A stretch of 64,000 nucleotides of DNA, taken from NCBI GenBank assembly GCA_020636135.1, contig JACJYK010000002.1:639501-703500 (forward strand). Direction: 5' to 3'. Source of the stretch: Lewinellaceae bacterium. Its GTDB lineage: Bacteria; Bacteroidota; Bacteroidia; Chitinophagales; Saprospiraceae. Below, in pieces: positions 51,172 through 60,431 of this stretch. Below the pieces are notes generated by a model, which was given only the letters and a program-made list of their open reading frames with translations, was not told where the DNA came from and did not search any database. The stretch's first letter is position 1. Each line of letters opens with the position of its first letter. The position numbers and the translations under genes were made by a program.

Positions 51172-53963
51172 TGCCTCCAGTCTCTCCGTTCCGGTTCTGC
51201 AGGAGGGGTGCCGAAGCTGCGTAAGGTGTATACGAAGCTCAGCAGAAAATACCGTTGCAGGACATTTGTTTGCAGATCCTGGATATAGGTTTCGGTGATG
51301 GTTCTGCTGATGCTGTTGTTTTGTCCGAGCAGGTCAAAAACGCTGAGTTTAAGCTCTCCCCGGTTGTTCTTAAGGAATTTCTTACCCAGGCTCATATTCC
51401 AGAGCCAGAAGTTGATGTCAAATTCTCCTCCCAGACCCCGGTACAGCTGGTTGGTCACATCCTGGCGGAAGACCCATCCCGGTAAGAAGGTCCAAACCAT
51501 ACCGGCCTGGTTGATCTGATTCAGATACCGGTTGTCCAGTGATATCTGGGAAGTGTTGCGTACCCAGTTCAGGCTTGAGGTGGACGCCAGGGTGAAGTCA
51601 ATTTTTTCACTGATGTTGGAGGCCAGCACCAGTCCTATTTTAGATGAATACGTATTAGAATAATTCTTAATGCCATTGATCAGTCCCGGTTGGCGCAGAT
51701 AATCGCCGCCTACATTAAAATTCAGATTCGATTTCAGGAAATCCACCGGTAATCCGTAAGTGACAAATCCATTCAGGTTCATATATCCGTTGAGATTCAC
51801 CGATTGGGAAAGCTGGGTACCCGGAGAGAGTGCATACTGACCACCGACGATGGTGTCCCGGGTAATAAACTGTGTACTGCGGGCGATGTAGTTTTTGCTG
51901 AAATTGGCATTGAGAAGGGCATAAAAAACGGTGGATTTTTCGACCTGGGTATTGGAATAACGCAAGAAGATTCGATGGGAGTAATAGGGATTTAATGCAC
52001 TGTTTCCTATGCTGACCAGCAGCGGATTGGAGTTATCAACCACTTCCTGGAGCTGGTTGGCAGTCGGTGTGCGCACAAAAGTGCGGTAACCCATAAAGAA
52101 ATAGTTTTGCTTGGTCTGCTGTATCCGAAGGAAGACATTTGGCAGCCAGTTGACAAAGTTTTTCTTGAATGCAAAGGGTTCCGGATAGACCTGGTCGGCA
52201 TCCATCTGGATGGTTTGCAGACTGTTGCCCAGCGTTAAATTGGTCTTTTCTCCACGCAGCCGGTAGCGCAGGCCTATTTCATGCGAGGAGATATTATTGG
52301 TCAGGGTGCTGGACAGCGAAGCAATCGGGCTGCTTAATTGACCCTGGTCATTCAGCACGTCAAAGGTCCGCTGATCAGCATCATCCCAGTTGTAGGAATA
52401 TTCGTACTCCACCTGCAGGCTTCCCTTTTTGCCCAGGGGCTCTGTATAATCAACTTCAGTGCCTACCTCCCAACCGTGGATGTAGAGATCGGTGACCTGA
52501 TCCAGCGTATCGGCATATTCTTGCGGGGAATAAAAATTATTCAGGGCATAGCGGGTCTCGTCGCCATTGCGGTTGTTGTAATTATTCTTCAATTCCACGG
52601 AGAAGGTCCGGCCCGGTTTTTCCAGGCGTCTCCGCAGCAGGATGCTGTTATCCAGATTCAGGCCATGGTTGATATTGGTATTGAGCAGGTCGGTACTGTT
52701 GTTGATCGCCAGCGCGGTGGAATTAAAACCCTGAGAGGCTTCCGTCTCATTCTGTGTCTGGTAACTCAGGCGCGGACGCCACAGTATTGAGGTTTTATCA
52801 TTGATCTTATATTCCATGCGCATGTTGAAGCGGTGATTGGTGCCCAGACGATCCTGCCGGCTGTTCTCGTCGTAGATCTGGTTTGTCTCCCCGATGCTGG
52901 CATAATCGCGTTGCTGGGATTGGAGGGCCAGGTTGTCGTTGGAGTTGACGAAATAACTGGCGGTCACTTCAATTTTTTCTCCCCATTTATCCGAATAATT
53001 CAGACCGAGAGCATGGGTGGTGGTGATGCCGTTTTGCTGGCCCACGATAAAACTATCGCCATCGCGACCACGGCCGCGTCCGCCGGAAGATCCGGTAAAT
53101 CCGATGATGTCTTCGCTGCTGAAGTTTTGGATGTTGATGTTATTGGACATGCCCAGGATGGAAATGCGGCGATTCTTATTGAAGAAGTTAACCTGCCCGC
53201 CGGCCTGGTATTTCTCCTGGTCCCCGTAGCCGGCATAGAGGCGTCCAAACTGTCCATTGCGTTTATCGGAGCGGGTCACGATATTGATCGTCTTGATGGT
53301 TTCGCCATCATCTACCCCTGAAAATTTCGCTTGTTCGGTCTTGTCATCAAAAACCTGAATCTGATCCACAACCTCGGCAGGCAAATTTCGCAGGGCTGCA
53401 TTGGCATCATTGCCAAAAAACTCCCGGCCGTCAACCAGGACCTTCTGCACTTTCTCTCCCTGGGCCTGCACCTCGCCGTTCTGGACGGTGATGCCCGGCA
53501 TTTTACGTACCAGTTCTTCCGTGCTGGCGTCGCTGTTGGTCTTGTACGCATTGGCGCGGAAAGCGGTCGTGTCGCCTTTTTGGGTCGCTCTTACCGCCCG
53601 GTCGGTCACTTCGATCTGATCGAGCATTTCAGCTTCCTGTTGCATTTTCAAAGCGGGCAAAGTCATGGTTTCCTGAACCCGTACGGGCTGCCGCAGCACT
53701 CCGTAACCGAGGTAAGAAACAGCAATGCGGTAAAAGCCTGGCTTCACCTGGAGCACAAAACTTCCATCGGCTTCGGTCACCGTTGATAACGAATCAGTCC
53801 GGTTGCGCAGGACGACATGGGCACCGATCAGCGGTTCGGAGGTAAGACTGTCAATGACCGACCCGGATAAACGTACGGTTTGGGCTTGAAGGTGATTCAA
53901 GGTGAAGCCCGAGGCGAACATCAGCAGCATTGGAATGAACCAATGTAAAGTTTTACCATTCAT
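51168..53963 (-). CDS. TonB-receptor-like outer membrane beta-barrel protein (OMP_b-brl_3 type)
   Basis: 931 aa from ATG 53961-53963 (MNGKTLHWFIPMLLMFASGF...LQAQ, signal peptide). The carboxypeptidase-regulatory-like domain (about 30-115: VRLSGSVIDSLTSEPLIGAHVVLRN...YLGYG) is followed by a plug-like region (DASTEELVRKMPGITVQNGEVQAQGEKVQKVLVDGREFFG) and a long 16-22-strand barrel ending RYFLLSFVYTLRSF. These proteins lie in the outer membrane and often import or sense ligands with TonB, but no TonB box was seen. A Gly/Arg-rich patch (SSGGRGRGRDGD) sits in a barrel loop. No SusD partner is next to it. Confidence 0.9.
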   Translation of the reverse strand: MNGKTLHWFIPMLLMFASGFTLNHLQAQTVRLSGSVIDSLTSEPLIGAHVVLRNRTDSLSTVTEADGSFVLQVKPGFYRIAVSYLGYGVLRQPVRVQETMTLPALKMQQEAEMLDQIEVTDRAVRATQKGDTTAFRANAYKTNSDASTEELVRKMPGITVQNGEVQAQGEKVQKVLVDGREFFGNDANAALRNLPAEVVDQIQVFDDKTEQAKFSGVDDGETIKTINIVTRSDKRNGQFGRLYAGYGDQEKYQAGGQVNFFNKNRRISILGMSNNINIQNFSSEDIIGFTGSSGGRGRGRDGDSFIVGQQNGITTTHALGLNYSDKWGEKIEVTASYFVNSNDNLALQSQQRDYASIGETNQIYDENSRQDRLGTNHRFNMRMEYKINDKTSILWRPRLSYQTQNETEASQGFNSTALAINNSTDLLNTNINHGLNLDNSILLRRRLEKPGRTFSVELKNNYNNRNGDETRYALNNFYSPQEYADTLDQVTDLYIHGWEVGTEVDYTEPLGKKGSLQVEYEYSYNWDDADQRTFDVLNDQGQLSSPIASLSSTLTNNISSHEIGLRYRLRGEKTNLTLGNSLQTIQMDADQVYPEPFAFKKNFVNWLPNVFLRIQQTKQNYFFMGYRTFVRTPTANQLQEVVDNSNPLLVSIGNSALNPYYSHRIFLRYSNTQVEKSTVFYALLNANFSKNYIARSTQFITRDTIVGGQYALSPGTQLSQSVNLNGYMNLNGFVTYGLPVDFLKSNLNFNVGGDYLRQPGLINGIKNYSNTYSSKIGLVLASNISEKIDFTLASTSSLNWVRNTSQISLDNRYLNQINQAGMVWTFLPGWVFRQDVTNQLYRGLGGEFDINFWLWNMSLGKKFLKNNRGELKLSVFDLLGQNNSISRTITETYIQDLQTNVLQRYFLLSFVYTLRSFGTPPAEPERRDWRH

Positions 53964-54091
53964 AATGTTGTGGTTGCGAATTAAAAGGTAGACATAAATC
54001 ATGGGCAAAAGTTGATGAAATCACCTTTTAAGTTTCTATTAACGTGTAATATTAGACCAAAACCTGCAGTCCATGCAGATAAACCGGAATT

Positions 54092-55618
54092 ATGGATACA
54101 TCGATCGATAAAATAGAAGTACGGACTTTAATGCTGGAAGATTATCAGGAGCTGAAGTCCGCCATGATCAAAGCCTATGAGAATTGGCCGGGCTCTTACT
54201 GGAAAGAGCATCATCTCGAGAAATTGCTGGAGCTGTTTCCTGAAGGCCAGATCGGGGTGGTGATCAATGGTAAAATCGTTGGCTGTGCGCTGTCGATCAT
54301 TCTGAATTACAATGAATTGGAGGAAGATCACACGTACCGGGAGATCACCGGGAATTATACGTTTGAGACCCACAAGCCGGATGGTGATGTGCTCTATGGT
54401 ATTGATGTCTTCATCCGGCCCGAATACCGGGGCATGCGCTTGGGAAGACGGTTGTACGATGCCCGGAAGGAGCTCTGCGAGAGTCTTAATCTGCGGGGGA
54501 TAATCTTCGGAGGAAGGATACCGAACTACCATGAATACGACGGCAAGATGACGCCTAAAGAATACATCCAGAAAGTGAGGACCCGGGAAATATTCGATCC
54601 CGTCCTTACCTTCCAGATAGCCAATGACTTTCACGTCATCAAGGTCCTGAAAGGCTATATGCCCGGGGATGAAGAGTCGCGGGATACGGCAGTATTGCTG
54701 GAATGGGATAATATTTTTTATAAAAAATCCACCCGCCGTCCGACATTGGTCAAAAATACTGTACGGCTTGGCCTGGTCCAGTGGCAGATGCGACGCTACA
54801 AGGACTTCGAGGACCTGGTGGAACAGGTCGAGTTTTTCATTGATGCGGTGACAGCCTACAAAAGTGATTTTGTCCTTTTTCCGGAGTTTTTTAACGCCCC
54901 GTTGATGGCGGCTTACAATGATCTGTCGGAAGCACAGGCTATCCGGGAGCTCGCTGGTTTTACCGAACGGCTGAGGGATACATTCATCCAATTTGCCATC
55001 GAATACAACATCAACATCATTACCGGGAGTATGCCGTTGATGGCCGAAAACAAGCTGCTGAACATCGGTTATCTCTGTCGCCGTGACGGTACCTGGGAGC
55101 AGTACACGAAACTGCACGTGACTCCGGATGAAGCCAGGGTGTGGGGGATGGTAGGCGGCGACCAGGTTAAGGTGTTCGATACCGATTGTGGGAAGATCGG
55201 TGTACTGATCTGTTACGACGTAGAATTCCCGGAATTGCCCCGTTTGCTGAAAGAAGACGGCATGGACATCCTTTTTGTTCCGTTTCTGACGGACACCCAG
55301 AATGGATACAGCCGCGTGAGATCCTGTGCTCAGGCCCGGGCGATTGAAAATGAGTGTTACGTTGCGATCGCTGGTAGTGTGGGCAATCTGCCTAAAGTGC
55401 ACAACATGGACATTCAGTTTGCTCAGTCGGTGGTCTTCACACCCTGTGATTTTGCATTTCCTACCGGAGGTATTAAGGCAGAAGCCACACCCAATACAGA
55501 AATGATCCTCATTGCTGACCTGGATATAGATTTGCTCAAGGAACTGCATCGTTATGGCAGCGTCCGCAATATGCAGGACCGGCGCCTGGATTTATATCAT
55601 CTGGAGTGGAAGCGTTGA
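54092..55618 (+). CDS. Bifunctional GNAT acetyltransferase / nitrilase-family carbon-nitrogen hydrolase
   Basis: 508 aa, ATG 54092. N-terminal GNAT domain (about 8-210) with acetyl-CoA loop IRPEYRGMRLGRRLYDAR; C-terminal nitrilase-superfamily domain (about 222-508) with the catalytic set Glu265 (LFPEFF), Lys340 (YTKLHVTP) and Cys374 (GVLICYDVEFPE). The fusion is known from several phyla, but its substrate is not established to my knowledge. Cytoplasmic, monocistronic. Confidence 0.92.
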   Translation: MDTSIDKIEVRTLMLEDYQELKSAMIKAYENWPGSYWKEHHLEKLLELFPEGQIGVVINGKIVGCALSIILNYNELEEDHTYREITGNYTFETHKPDGDVLYGIDVFIRPEYRGMRLGRRLYDARKELCESLNLRGIIFGGRIPNYHEYDGKMTPKEYIQKVRTREIFDPVLTFQIANDFHVIKVLKGYMPGDEESRDTAVLLEWDNIFYKKSTRRPTLVKNTVRLGLVQWQMRRYKDFEDLVEQVEFFIDAVTAYKSDFVLFPEFFNAPLMAAYNDLSEAQAIRELAGFTERLRDTFIQFAIEYNINIITGSMPLMAENKLLNIGYLCRRDGTWEQYTKLHVTPDEARVWGMVGGDQVKVFDTDCGKIGVLICYDVEFPELPRLLKEDGMDILFVPFLTDTQNGYSRVRSCAQARAIENECYVAIAGSVGNLPKVHNMDIQFAQSVVFTPCDFAFPTGGIKAEATPNTEMILIADLDIDLLKELHRYGSVRNMQDRRLDLYHLEWKR

Positions 55619-55642
55619 TTTCCCGGATGAACAGGTCTTAAG

Positions 55643-56116
55643 TTAGTTTCTGAATAATTCATCGAGATATTGTGACCGGGTGGAAAGGTTGTATGCATTG
55701 CGACAGGAACCGGTGCCGCTGTGCATGATTGAGAGGCAGGTGCCGTCCGGGTTGCTCGAGTCGTCATGCTGCCGGCCAAGCAGACAGTGGCCCAGCTCAT
55801 GGAAAACCAGTAATTCTTTCTCCAGATCTGTCGCACCGGACCAGTAGCCGGCATCAAATACCACAATATGGTTTTCACTTTTAGCCATATCACAATAACC
55901 CAGGACACGGCCTCCGTTGCTGCTGGAGGATAAAATATTTTCAACCCTGGCGTCCAGGCCAAAGGCATCGACATCTATATCGACCCCACGAATCTCCCCT
56001 TCCGTCAAAAAACGATCCAGATAGGGTTGTACCCGGGCATCGATCACATGGACCTCATCCTTGTGACAGGAGATGAACACACCAAGCAACAGGAAAAAGG
56101 TAAACCACTTTTGCAA
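55643..56116 (-). CDS. Putative metalloprotease lipoprotein (HExxH)
   Basis: 157 aa, ATG 56114-56116. Lipoprotein signal MQKWFTFFLLLGVFISC with acylated Cys17. Zinc motif HELGHCLLGRQH (His106, Glu107, His110, third His at 117), one residue longer than the metzincin HExxHxxGxxH, plus a Met-turn-like SIMHSG (about 130). The two-Cys segments GYCD, GTC and GSCRN may form disulfides. Probably a small periplasmic or surface zinc peptidase; substrate unknown. Convergent with the GNAT-nitrilase gene, 24 bp apart. Confidence 0.8.
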   Translation of the reverse strand: MQKWFTFFLLLGVFISCHKDEVHVIDARVQPYLDRFLTEGEIRGVDIDVDAFGLDARVENILSSSSNGGRVLGYCDMAKSENHIVVFDAGYWSGATDLEKELLVFHELGHCLLGRQHDDSSNPDGTCLSIMHSGTGSCRNAYNLSTRSQYLDELFRN

Positions 56117-56323
56117 AACAGCACATTTTATGAAGAACGATGGATGGCGGCTTTTGTACTCACATTTCGGACTGTGAAACGTCAGGAATGGAGGTTGAAG
56201 TTATGCAACGGAGATTAGCTGATTGAAAAAAATCGCAAAATATTTAAGAAAGAGATGAGTACATAAAGCGCTTCAGAGGATTACTAGGTAAATCATTTGT
56301 TCACTCAAATAATAAAATTAGTT

Positions 56324-57031
56324 ATGAAGCAATTATTGGGAAGCCTGCTTGGAGTGTTTGGATTTGTGCTATTGGGACTGGTTGCCTGTCAGAAAAATAA
56401 CGAAGACTTAACCGGCATTCAATACTACACCGACAATGCCATGGATAGCATTCACATGAATGGCAGCTGCGGCAGGGGCGGATGTTTTGAATTTGTATAT
56501 CCGATAACCGTACAATTTCCGGATGGAAGTACACAGGAAGTCAATACGAACGAAGAATTAAGGACTTCTATCCACGACTGGAAGACATCCAATCCGGATT
56601 CTACCGGCCGGCCTGAGTTGGTATTCCCGTTAAGTGTGATTGATACATCCGGCGCCATCATTTTGGTTGAGTCGGAAGAAGATCTGAGAGCACTGGCAGC
56701 AGCCTGCATGGGACCTGGCATGGGTCATGGAGGACACGGTCATAAGGGACCAGGCGGAGAAGGACCAAATGGCCCGGGAAATGGCCATGGAGAAGCTTGC
56801 TTTACTCCGGTATTCCCGTTGACACTGGTATTTCCGGATAGTTCCACCGTGGAAGTTGCCGATCAGCAGGCCCTGCACGATGCATGGCATACCTGGCGTG
56901 ATAATAATCCAGGCGTATCCGGCCACCCGGAACTGGCCTTTCCGGTTACTGTCACCCTGACCGATGGAAGCCAAACCACCATCAACAGCAAAGAAGAACT
57001 CATGGCTTTGATAGAAAGCTGTGCCAATTAA
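56324..57031 (+). CDS. Lipoprotein with two homologous domains and a Gly/His-rich linker
   Basis: 235 aa from ATG 56324 (MKQLLGSLLGVFGFVLLGLVAC, lipobox Cys22). Two ~78-residue repeats: CFEFVYPITVQFPDGSTQEV...PELVFPLSVIDTSG...SEEDLRALAAAC (about 50-128) and CFTPVFPLTLVFPDSSTVEV...PELAFPVTVTLTDG...SKEELMALIESC (about 155-234). They are joined by a Gly/His/Pro linker (GHGGHGHKGPGG...GNGHG), which could bind metal. I recall similar unnamed lipoproteins in Bacteroidota but no function. Ends about 145 bp before a strong terminator. Confidence 0.75.
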   Translation: MKQLLGSLLGVFGFVLLGLVACQKNNEDLTGIQYYTDNAMDSIHMNGSCGRGGCFEFVYPITVQFPDGSTQEVNTNEELRTSIHDWKTSNPDSTGRPELVFPLSVIDTSGAIILVESEEDLRALAAACMGPGMGHGGHGHKGPGGEGPNGPGNGHGEACFTPVFPLTLVFPDSSTVEVADQQALHDAWHTWRDNNPGVSGHPELAFPVTVTLTDGSQTTINSKEELMALIESCAN

Positions 57032-57176
57032 AGATTTAGAAAGTAGGTTAAGAGAAGGGTTGGCATAACAGCCCAAGATCTTCAGCAGTCATTTTGGTTT
57101 AAGTTGATTCTTGTTTTGTGGTGATGATCTCGTTCGCATTGTAAGATCTTCATCCTGGACGGGAATAACAAAAGAG

Positions 57177-57210
57177 AAGGACATGACAAAGGACATGTCC
57201 TTTTTCTTTT
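57177..57210 (+). terminator. Intrinsic terminator
   Basis: AAGGACATG / CATGTCCTT 9-bp stem, 8-nt loop ACAAAGGA, then TTTTTCTTTTTG. Ends the lipoprotein transcript from 56324. Confidence 0.85.
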
Positions 57211-57267
57211 TGTGAGAACATTTTCTTTGCTTTCGCAGTTAAACATGTAAATATCACTGCTTTACAG

Positions 57268-57816
57268 TTGGCAATTCCTAAGGTGCATCGGTTTGATTAT
57301 GATCTGGTAGAGGAGCTCTACCGGACCATGGGGAAGCATACCCGGATGAACCGGTGGAAATTTCAGGGCATTAACAGTTCGCTGCTCTGGTATGGTGGAG
57401 GACATCCACTGCTGGACCGGCTGGTCGAGCGATCGCACAAGGAGCTGCGGATCAGTTTTGAGCTGTTGCGCTTTGGCTTTATCGTCTGGATCAATGAGCA
57501 CTCCACTACCTATCTGATGCCGTTGCCTTTTGAAGTCGTTAAATCCATTGAAATTCATTACGAAACGGCCCGTGTCAAGCCTGAACCCGGCACTATTTTT
57601 CACTGGTTGTTCAGCCTGGGTATCCGCCCCGACCGCATTGCCAGGTTCGCCAGGCCGCATGAATACGAAGAAGATATGGTACACGTTCATCTGATCATGG
57701 AAGATATGGCTCTGCTGTTCTGGACCCATGGACGTAGCTTTGATGAAATTTCTAACTACTTCAGGAAACCTCTGTGTTCGCTGATGCTGCCGGTCAAAGT
57801 ATTTTCCGGTGATTGA
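57268..57816 (+). CDS. Hypothetical protein, start uncertain
   Basis: About 182 aa if the TTG at 57268 is used; no ATG precedes the conserved-looking start (IPKVHRFDYDLVEELYRTMGKHTRMNRWKFQG), and the frame stays open further upstream into the terminator region. Features: MNRWKFQGINSSLLWYGGGHPLLDRL, FGFIVWINEHSTTYLMPLPFEVVKSIEIHYETARVKP, and VHLIMEDMALLFWTHGRSFDEISNYF. No signal peptide, soluble. No family recognised; the length and composition look real. 85 bp before deoC. Confidence 0.6.
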   Translation: MAIPKVHRFDYDLVEELYRTMGKHTRMNRWKFQGINSSLLWYGGGHPLLDRLVERSHKELRISFELLRFGFIVWINEHSTTYLMPLPFEVVKSIEIHYETARVKPEPGTIFHWLFSLGIRPDRIARFARPHEYEEDMVHVHLIMEDMALLFWTHGRSFDEISNYFRKPLCSLMLPVKVFSGD

Positions 57817-57847
57817 TGCATCTTTGCCAGGCATTGCAGAATCGATT

Positions 57848-57877
57848 TTGCACCCTCTGGATTACCTCTTATCTTCG
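57848..57877 (+). promoter_or_regulatory. Promoter-like element upstream of deoC
   Basis: TTG (57848-57850), 19 bp spacer, TATCTTCG (57870-57877), one mismatch to TAnnTTTG. The deoC ATG follows 24 bp later. Confidence 0.5.
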
Positions 57878-57901
57878 GGAACTTGAAATCACACCACGAC
57901 C

Positions 57902-58630
57902 ATGGACCCAAACAAGCAGCTTACGTATGAACAGGTGGCAGGAATGATTGACCATTCCCTCCTGCAACCACAATTATCGGACGATGAAGTAGAAGCCGGA
58001 TGTGCCTTAGCGGCAAAATACCGGGTGGCATCCGTTTGTGTCCGGCCCAGTGATGTCCGGAAAGCGAGCCAGCTGCTTGAGAATACCGGCGTGAAGGTTT
58101 CTACCGTGATTGGCTTTCCCCATGGCGCAAACACCACGGAAACCAAAATGGCTGAAACGCGTGAAGCCATCGAACACGGAGCTGTTGAGCTGGATGTGGT
58201 GTTACATATCGGCAAAATGAAATCCGGGGAGTTCGCCTATGTCCAGCAGGAATTGCAGCGCATTACCACCTATGCACATGCACGGGATGTGAAGATCAAG
58301 GTGATTTTTGAAAATTGCTACCTGACAGACAAGGAAAAGATCAAAGCATGCGAGATCTGTAATGAGGTAGGTGTGGACTGGGTTAAGACATCCACCGGAT
58401 ATGGCACCGGTGGTGCGACCGATGCGGATCTGATCCTGATGCGCAAATACGCCAAGCCCGGAATTCAAGTCAAAGCGGCGGGTGGTGTCCGGACTCTGGA
58501 ACGAGCAGCCGAAGTGATCAGCCTTGGCGTTACCCGTATCGGAGCCTCGGCCACGGCAGTGATCCTCGATCCCCTGCTTGGTGTGGCTTCTGACCCGGAT
58601 GATCTTACTGCACAGGATGGCAGCTATTAA
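57902..58630 (+). CDS. deoC: Deoxyribose-phosphate aldolase
   Basis: 242 aa, ATG 57902. TIM barrel with Schiff-base Lys162 in VDWVKTSTGYG, Asp98 in VELDVV and Lys191 in QVKAAGGVR, the complete DERA active site. It splits 2-deoxyribose-5-phosphate into glyceraldehyde-3-phosphate and acetaldehyde in deoxynucleoside salvage. Together with the adenosine deaminase at 62.3 kb this indicates nucleoside use. Confidence 0.96.
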   Translation: MDPNKQLTYEQVAGMIDHSLLQPQLSDDEVEAGCALAAKYRVASVCVRPSDVRKASQLLENTGVKVSTVIGFPHGANTTETKMAETREAIEHGAVELDVVLHIGKMKSGEFAYVQQELQRITTYAHARDVKIKVIFENCYLTDKEKIKACEICNEVGVDWVKTSTGYGTGGATDADLILMRKYAKPGIQVKAAGGVRTLERAAEVISLGVTRIGASATAVILDPLLGVASDPDDLTAQDGSY

Positions 58631-58778
58631 TCTTTAACATCAATCCATCCATCTTTTATTTGCGCATATGGTCCGAATGGCATTAAACTTGCGCTGAACC
58701 ACATTAACACTTTTTTAAGATTCTAATTTGGTTAGTAAATAAAGTGGTTTATTTTCACCGCAACAATCGTCATTACTT

Positions 58779-59192
58779 ATGTCAAACAGCAAACCACGCG
58801 TAATTAAAGAATTTGAAAAACTGGATGAGGGCACCCAGCAGCAGATCAAGCTTGCTTATCCCAACGGCTTTGCCGGGCATCTGGTCTTTTACACCAACAA
58901 AGACGGCTTGAAGGTCAGCGCATTGCCCTTTGAGACCGATGATAAATACTACCTCGTTAAAATGACTCTTGCGCAGGCTAAAGAAATCGTTCGCGAAGAT
59001 GAGGACTATGACGATAGCGGCACGCTGAAATCATCAGCAAAAGAGGAATATTCTGAAAAATTTTCTGACCTGGATCATATGGCCGATTATGTCGCCGACG
59101 ATAGCGGTAGCTCCGATGATGATGACGATGAAGGAGATGATCTGGGTATGAGTGACATGGGAGACGATCAGGATGACGATATGGAAGACTAG
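58779..59192 (+). CDS. Small protein with strongly acidic C-terminal tail
   Basis: 137 aa, ATG 58779. N-terminal domain of about 75 residues (RVIKEFEKLDEGTQQQIKLAYPNGFAGHLVFYTNKDGLKVSALPFETDDKYYLVKM), then a tail that is almost all Asp, Glu, Ser, Gly and Met. No named family, but the N-terminal part looks like a conserved Bacteroidota protein. The tail could mimic nucleic acid or bind cations (inference). The thioredoxin gene overlaps its last 20 bp. Confidence 0.75.
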   Translation: MSNSKPRVIKEFEKLDEGTQQQIKLAYPNGFAGHLVFYTNKDGLKVSALPFETDDKYYLVKMTLAQAKEIVREDEDYDDSGTLKSSAKEEYSEKFSDLDHMADYVADDSGSSDDDDDEGDDLGMSDMGDDQDDDMED

Positions 59193-59718
59193 ACAAGTCA
59201 TTCTGATACTGAACCTTTCCTGCCTTACCTTTTTAACCTGTTTATTTTCACAGTCTGATGGTCAGGTTGTTGTTCTCGACGATTCAGTGTCGACGGCTTC
59301 CTGGAATAACTTGCTAGCCTCCCTGAAGGGAAAGCCTGTATATGTAGACCTCTGGGCTACCTGGTGCGGTCCTTGTCGTGAACAAATGCGACAAAGGAGC
59401 AATGTAGAGGCACTGGCAAGCCAATATGATGTACAATTACTGTATATTTCGTTTGATGATGCCGACCGGTATCTGGTGTGGTGGGATTACATTCACGATT
59501 TGCCGGTATTTGGGTACCATGTCCTGGGACGGGAGTCGCTGCTGTATGAATTGCGGTCCCGGTTTGGGGACAGTGAAGTGGATGGGAAACCGGCACTTTA
59601 TATACCCCATTACGTCCTGGTGGATGCAAATGGTCAACTCATTACATCGTCGGCGCCGGAACCCGGCCGGAAAGGCCGGTTGCGCCGAATGTTCCGGAGG
59701 CATTTCACTTCAGGATAA
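59173..59718 (+). CDS. Exported thioredoxin-like (TlpA/ResA-type) protein
   Basis: 181 aa from ATG 59173 (MTIWKTRQVILILNLSCLTFLTCLFSQS, signal peptide); a GTG seven codons upstream is less likely. Thioredoxin fold with WATWCGPCREQM active site, VDLWATW strand and a cis-Pro region around IPHYVLVDANGQL. An insertion after the second helix (YDVQLLYISFDDADRYLVWWDYIHDLPVFGYHVLG) is longer than in minimal thioredoxins. Probably a periplasmic thiol-disulfide oxidoreductase. Overlaps the acidic protein gene and lies 97 bp before the sulfur module. Confidence 0.87.
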   Translation: MTIWKTRQVILILNLSCLTFLTCLFSQSDGQVVVLDDSVSTASWNNLLASLKGKPVYVDLWATWCGPCREQMRQRSNVEALASQYDVQLLYISFDDADRYLVWWDYIHDLPVFGYHVLGRESLLYELRSRFGDSEVDGKPALYIPHYVLVDANGQLITSSAPEPGRKGRLRRMFRRHFTSG

Positions 59719-59721
59719 TCT

Positions 59722-59743
59722 GGATCATCTGGTTTTATGATCC
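59722..59743 (+). terminator. Hairpin after the thioredoxin gene, weak terminator
   Basis: GGATCAT / ATGATCC 7-bp stem with loop CTGGTTTT; no T-run follows, so termination is uncertain. Confidence 0.35.
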
Positions 59744-59751
59744 TGGTCCAG

Positions 59752-59767
59752 CGTGATCCTTGTCACA
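59752..59767. promoter_or_regulatory. Crp/Fnr-like palindrome upstream of the sulfur module
   Basis: CGTGA-TCCTTG-TCACA, one mismatch to the Crp-family consensus TGTGA-N6-TCACA. A second inverted repeat TGAC-GCCTTG-GTCA lies at 59771-59784, 18 bp further. The YeeE-type gene starts at 59816 and a TAATTTTA box is at 59790-59797, so both sites sit in activator position. Confidence 0.45.
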
Positions 59768-59815
59768 TAATGACGCCTTGGTCACATCGTAATTTTACAA
59801 CAAATTAAATGACTT

Positions 59816-60412
59816 ATGGTACCGCAATTTCTTCTTGATCTCAAGGACTGGATCAGCCAGCCCTGGCCATGGTACGTGGGAGGTCCCATGATAGCCATCA
59901 TCATGTTTATCCTGCTCTGGTTCGGCCGTGAATTTGGTATCTCCGCCAATTTCCGGGTGATGTGCGCCGCCGACGGTGCAGGTGATTTTGCCGATTTCTT
60001 CAAATTTGACTGGTCATCCCAGGGCTGGAACCTGATGGTTGCCCTCGGTGCAATGTTTGGAGGTTATCTGGCATCCCATTATTTTATTCCCAATGATGGA
60101 GACATCGCACACGTCTCTGCCGCTACGGTGGCAAGTTTGCAAAAACTGGGAATGGACTACCAGGTGGGACATGTTCCCCTGGTCCCGGAGTTTTACAGCT
60201 GGGAAGCGCTCTTTAGTCTGCAAGGCATTCTGGTAATCGTCGTTGGAGGCTTTCTGGTTGGTTTCGGAGCACGGTATGCCGGTGGTTGCACTTCCGGTCA
60301 TGCCATCAGCGGGATCAGCGCCCTGCAACTTCCTTCCATGGTGGCCGTCGTAGGTTTCTTTATGGGAGGACTGGTGATGATCCATTTCATTTATCCACTC
60401 ATCTTTAAATAA
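59816..60412 (+). CDS. YeeE/YedE-type sulfur-compound transporter
   Basis: 198 aa, ATG 59816. Four to five hydrophobic segments; the conserved Cys signature is GARYAGGCTSGHAISG (Cys158), with another Cys in NFRVMCAADG (Cys50). YeeE/YedE proteins (TsuA type) take up thiosulfate or related sulfur species through Cys-based relay. This protein is one half; the next gene supplies a second unit (GVCPGP). Followed 19 bp later by its partner. Confidence 0.87.
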   Translation: MVPQFLLDLKDWISQPWPWYVGGPMIAIIMFILLWFGREFGISANFRVMCAADGAGDFADFFKFDWSSQGWNLMVALGAMFGGYLASHYFIPNDGDIAHVSAATVASLQKLGMDYQVGHVPLVPEFYSWEALFSLQGILVIVVGGFLVGFGARYAGGCTSGHAISGISALQLPSMVAVVGFFMGGLVMIHFIYPLIFK

Positions 60413-60431
60413 CACCTCAATCGTTTGGACC

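Noticed and set aside
54128..55549. Long 473-codon open frame on the minus strand
   Set aside because: It lies antisense to the GNAT-nitrilase gene, whose catalytic residues are all present; the antisense protein has no recognisable features.
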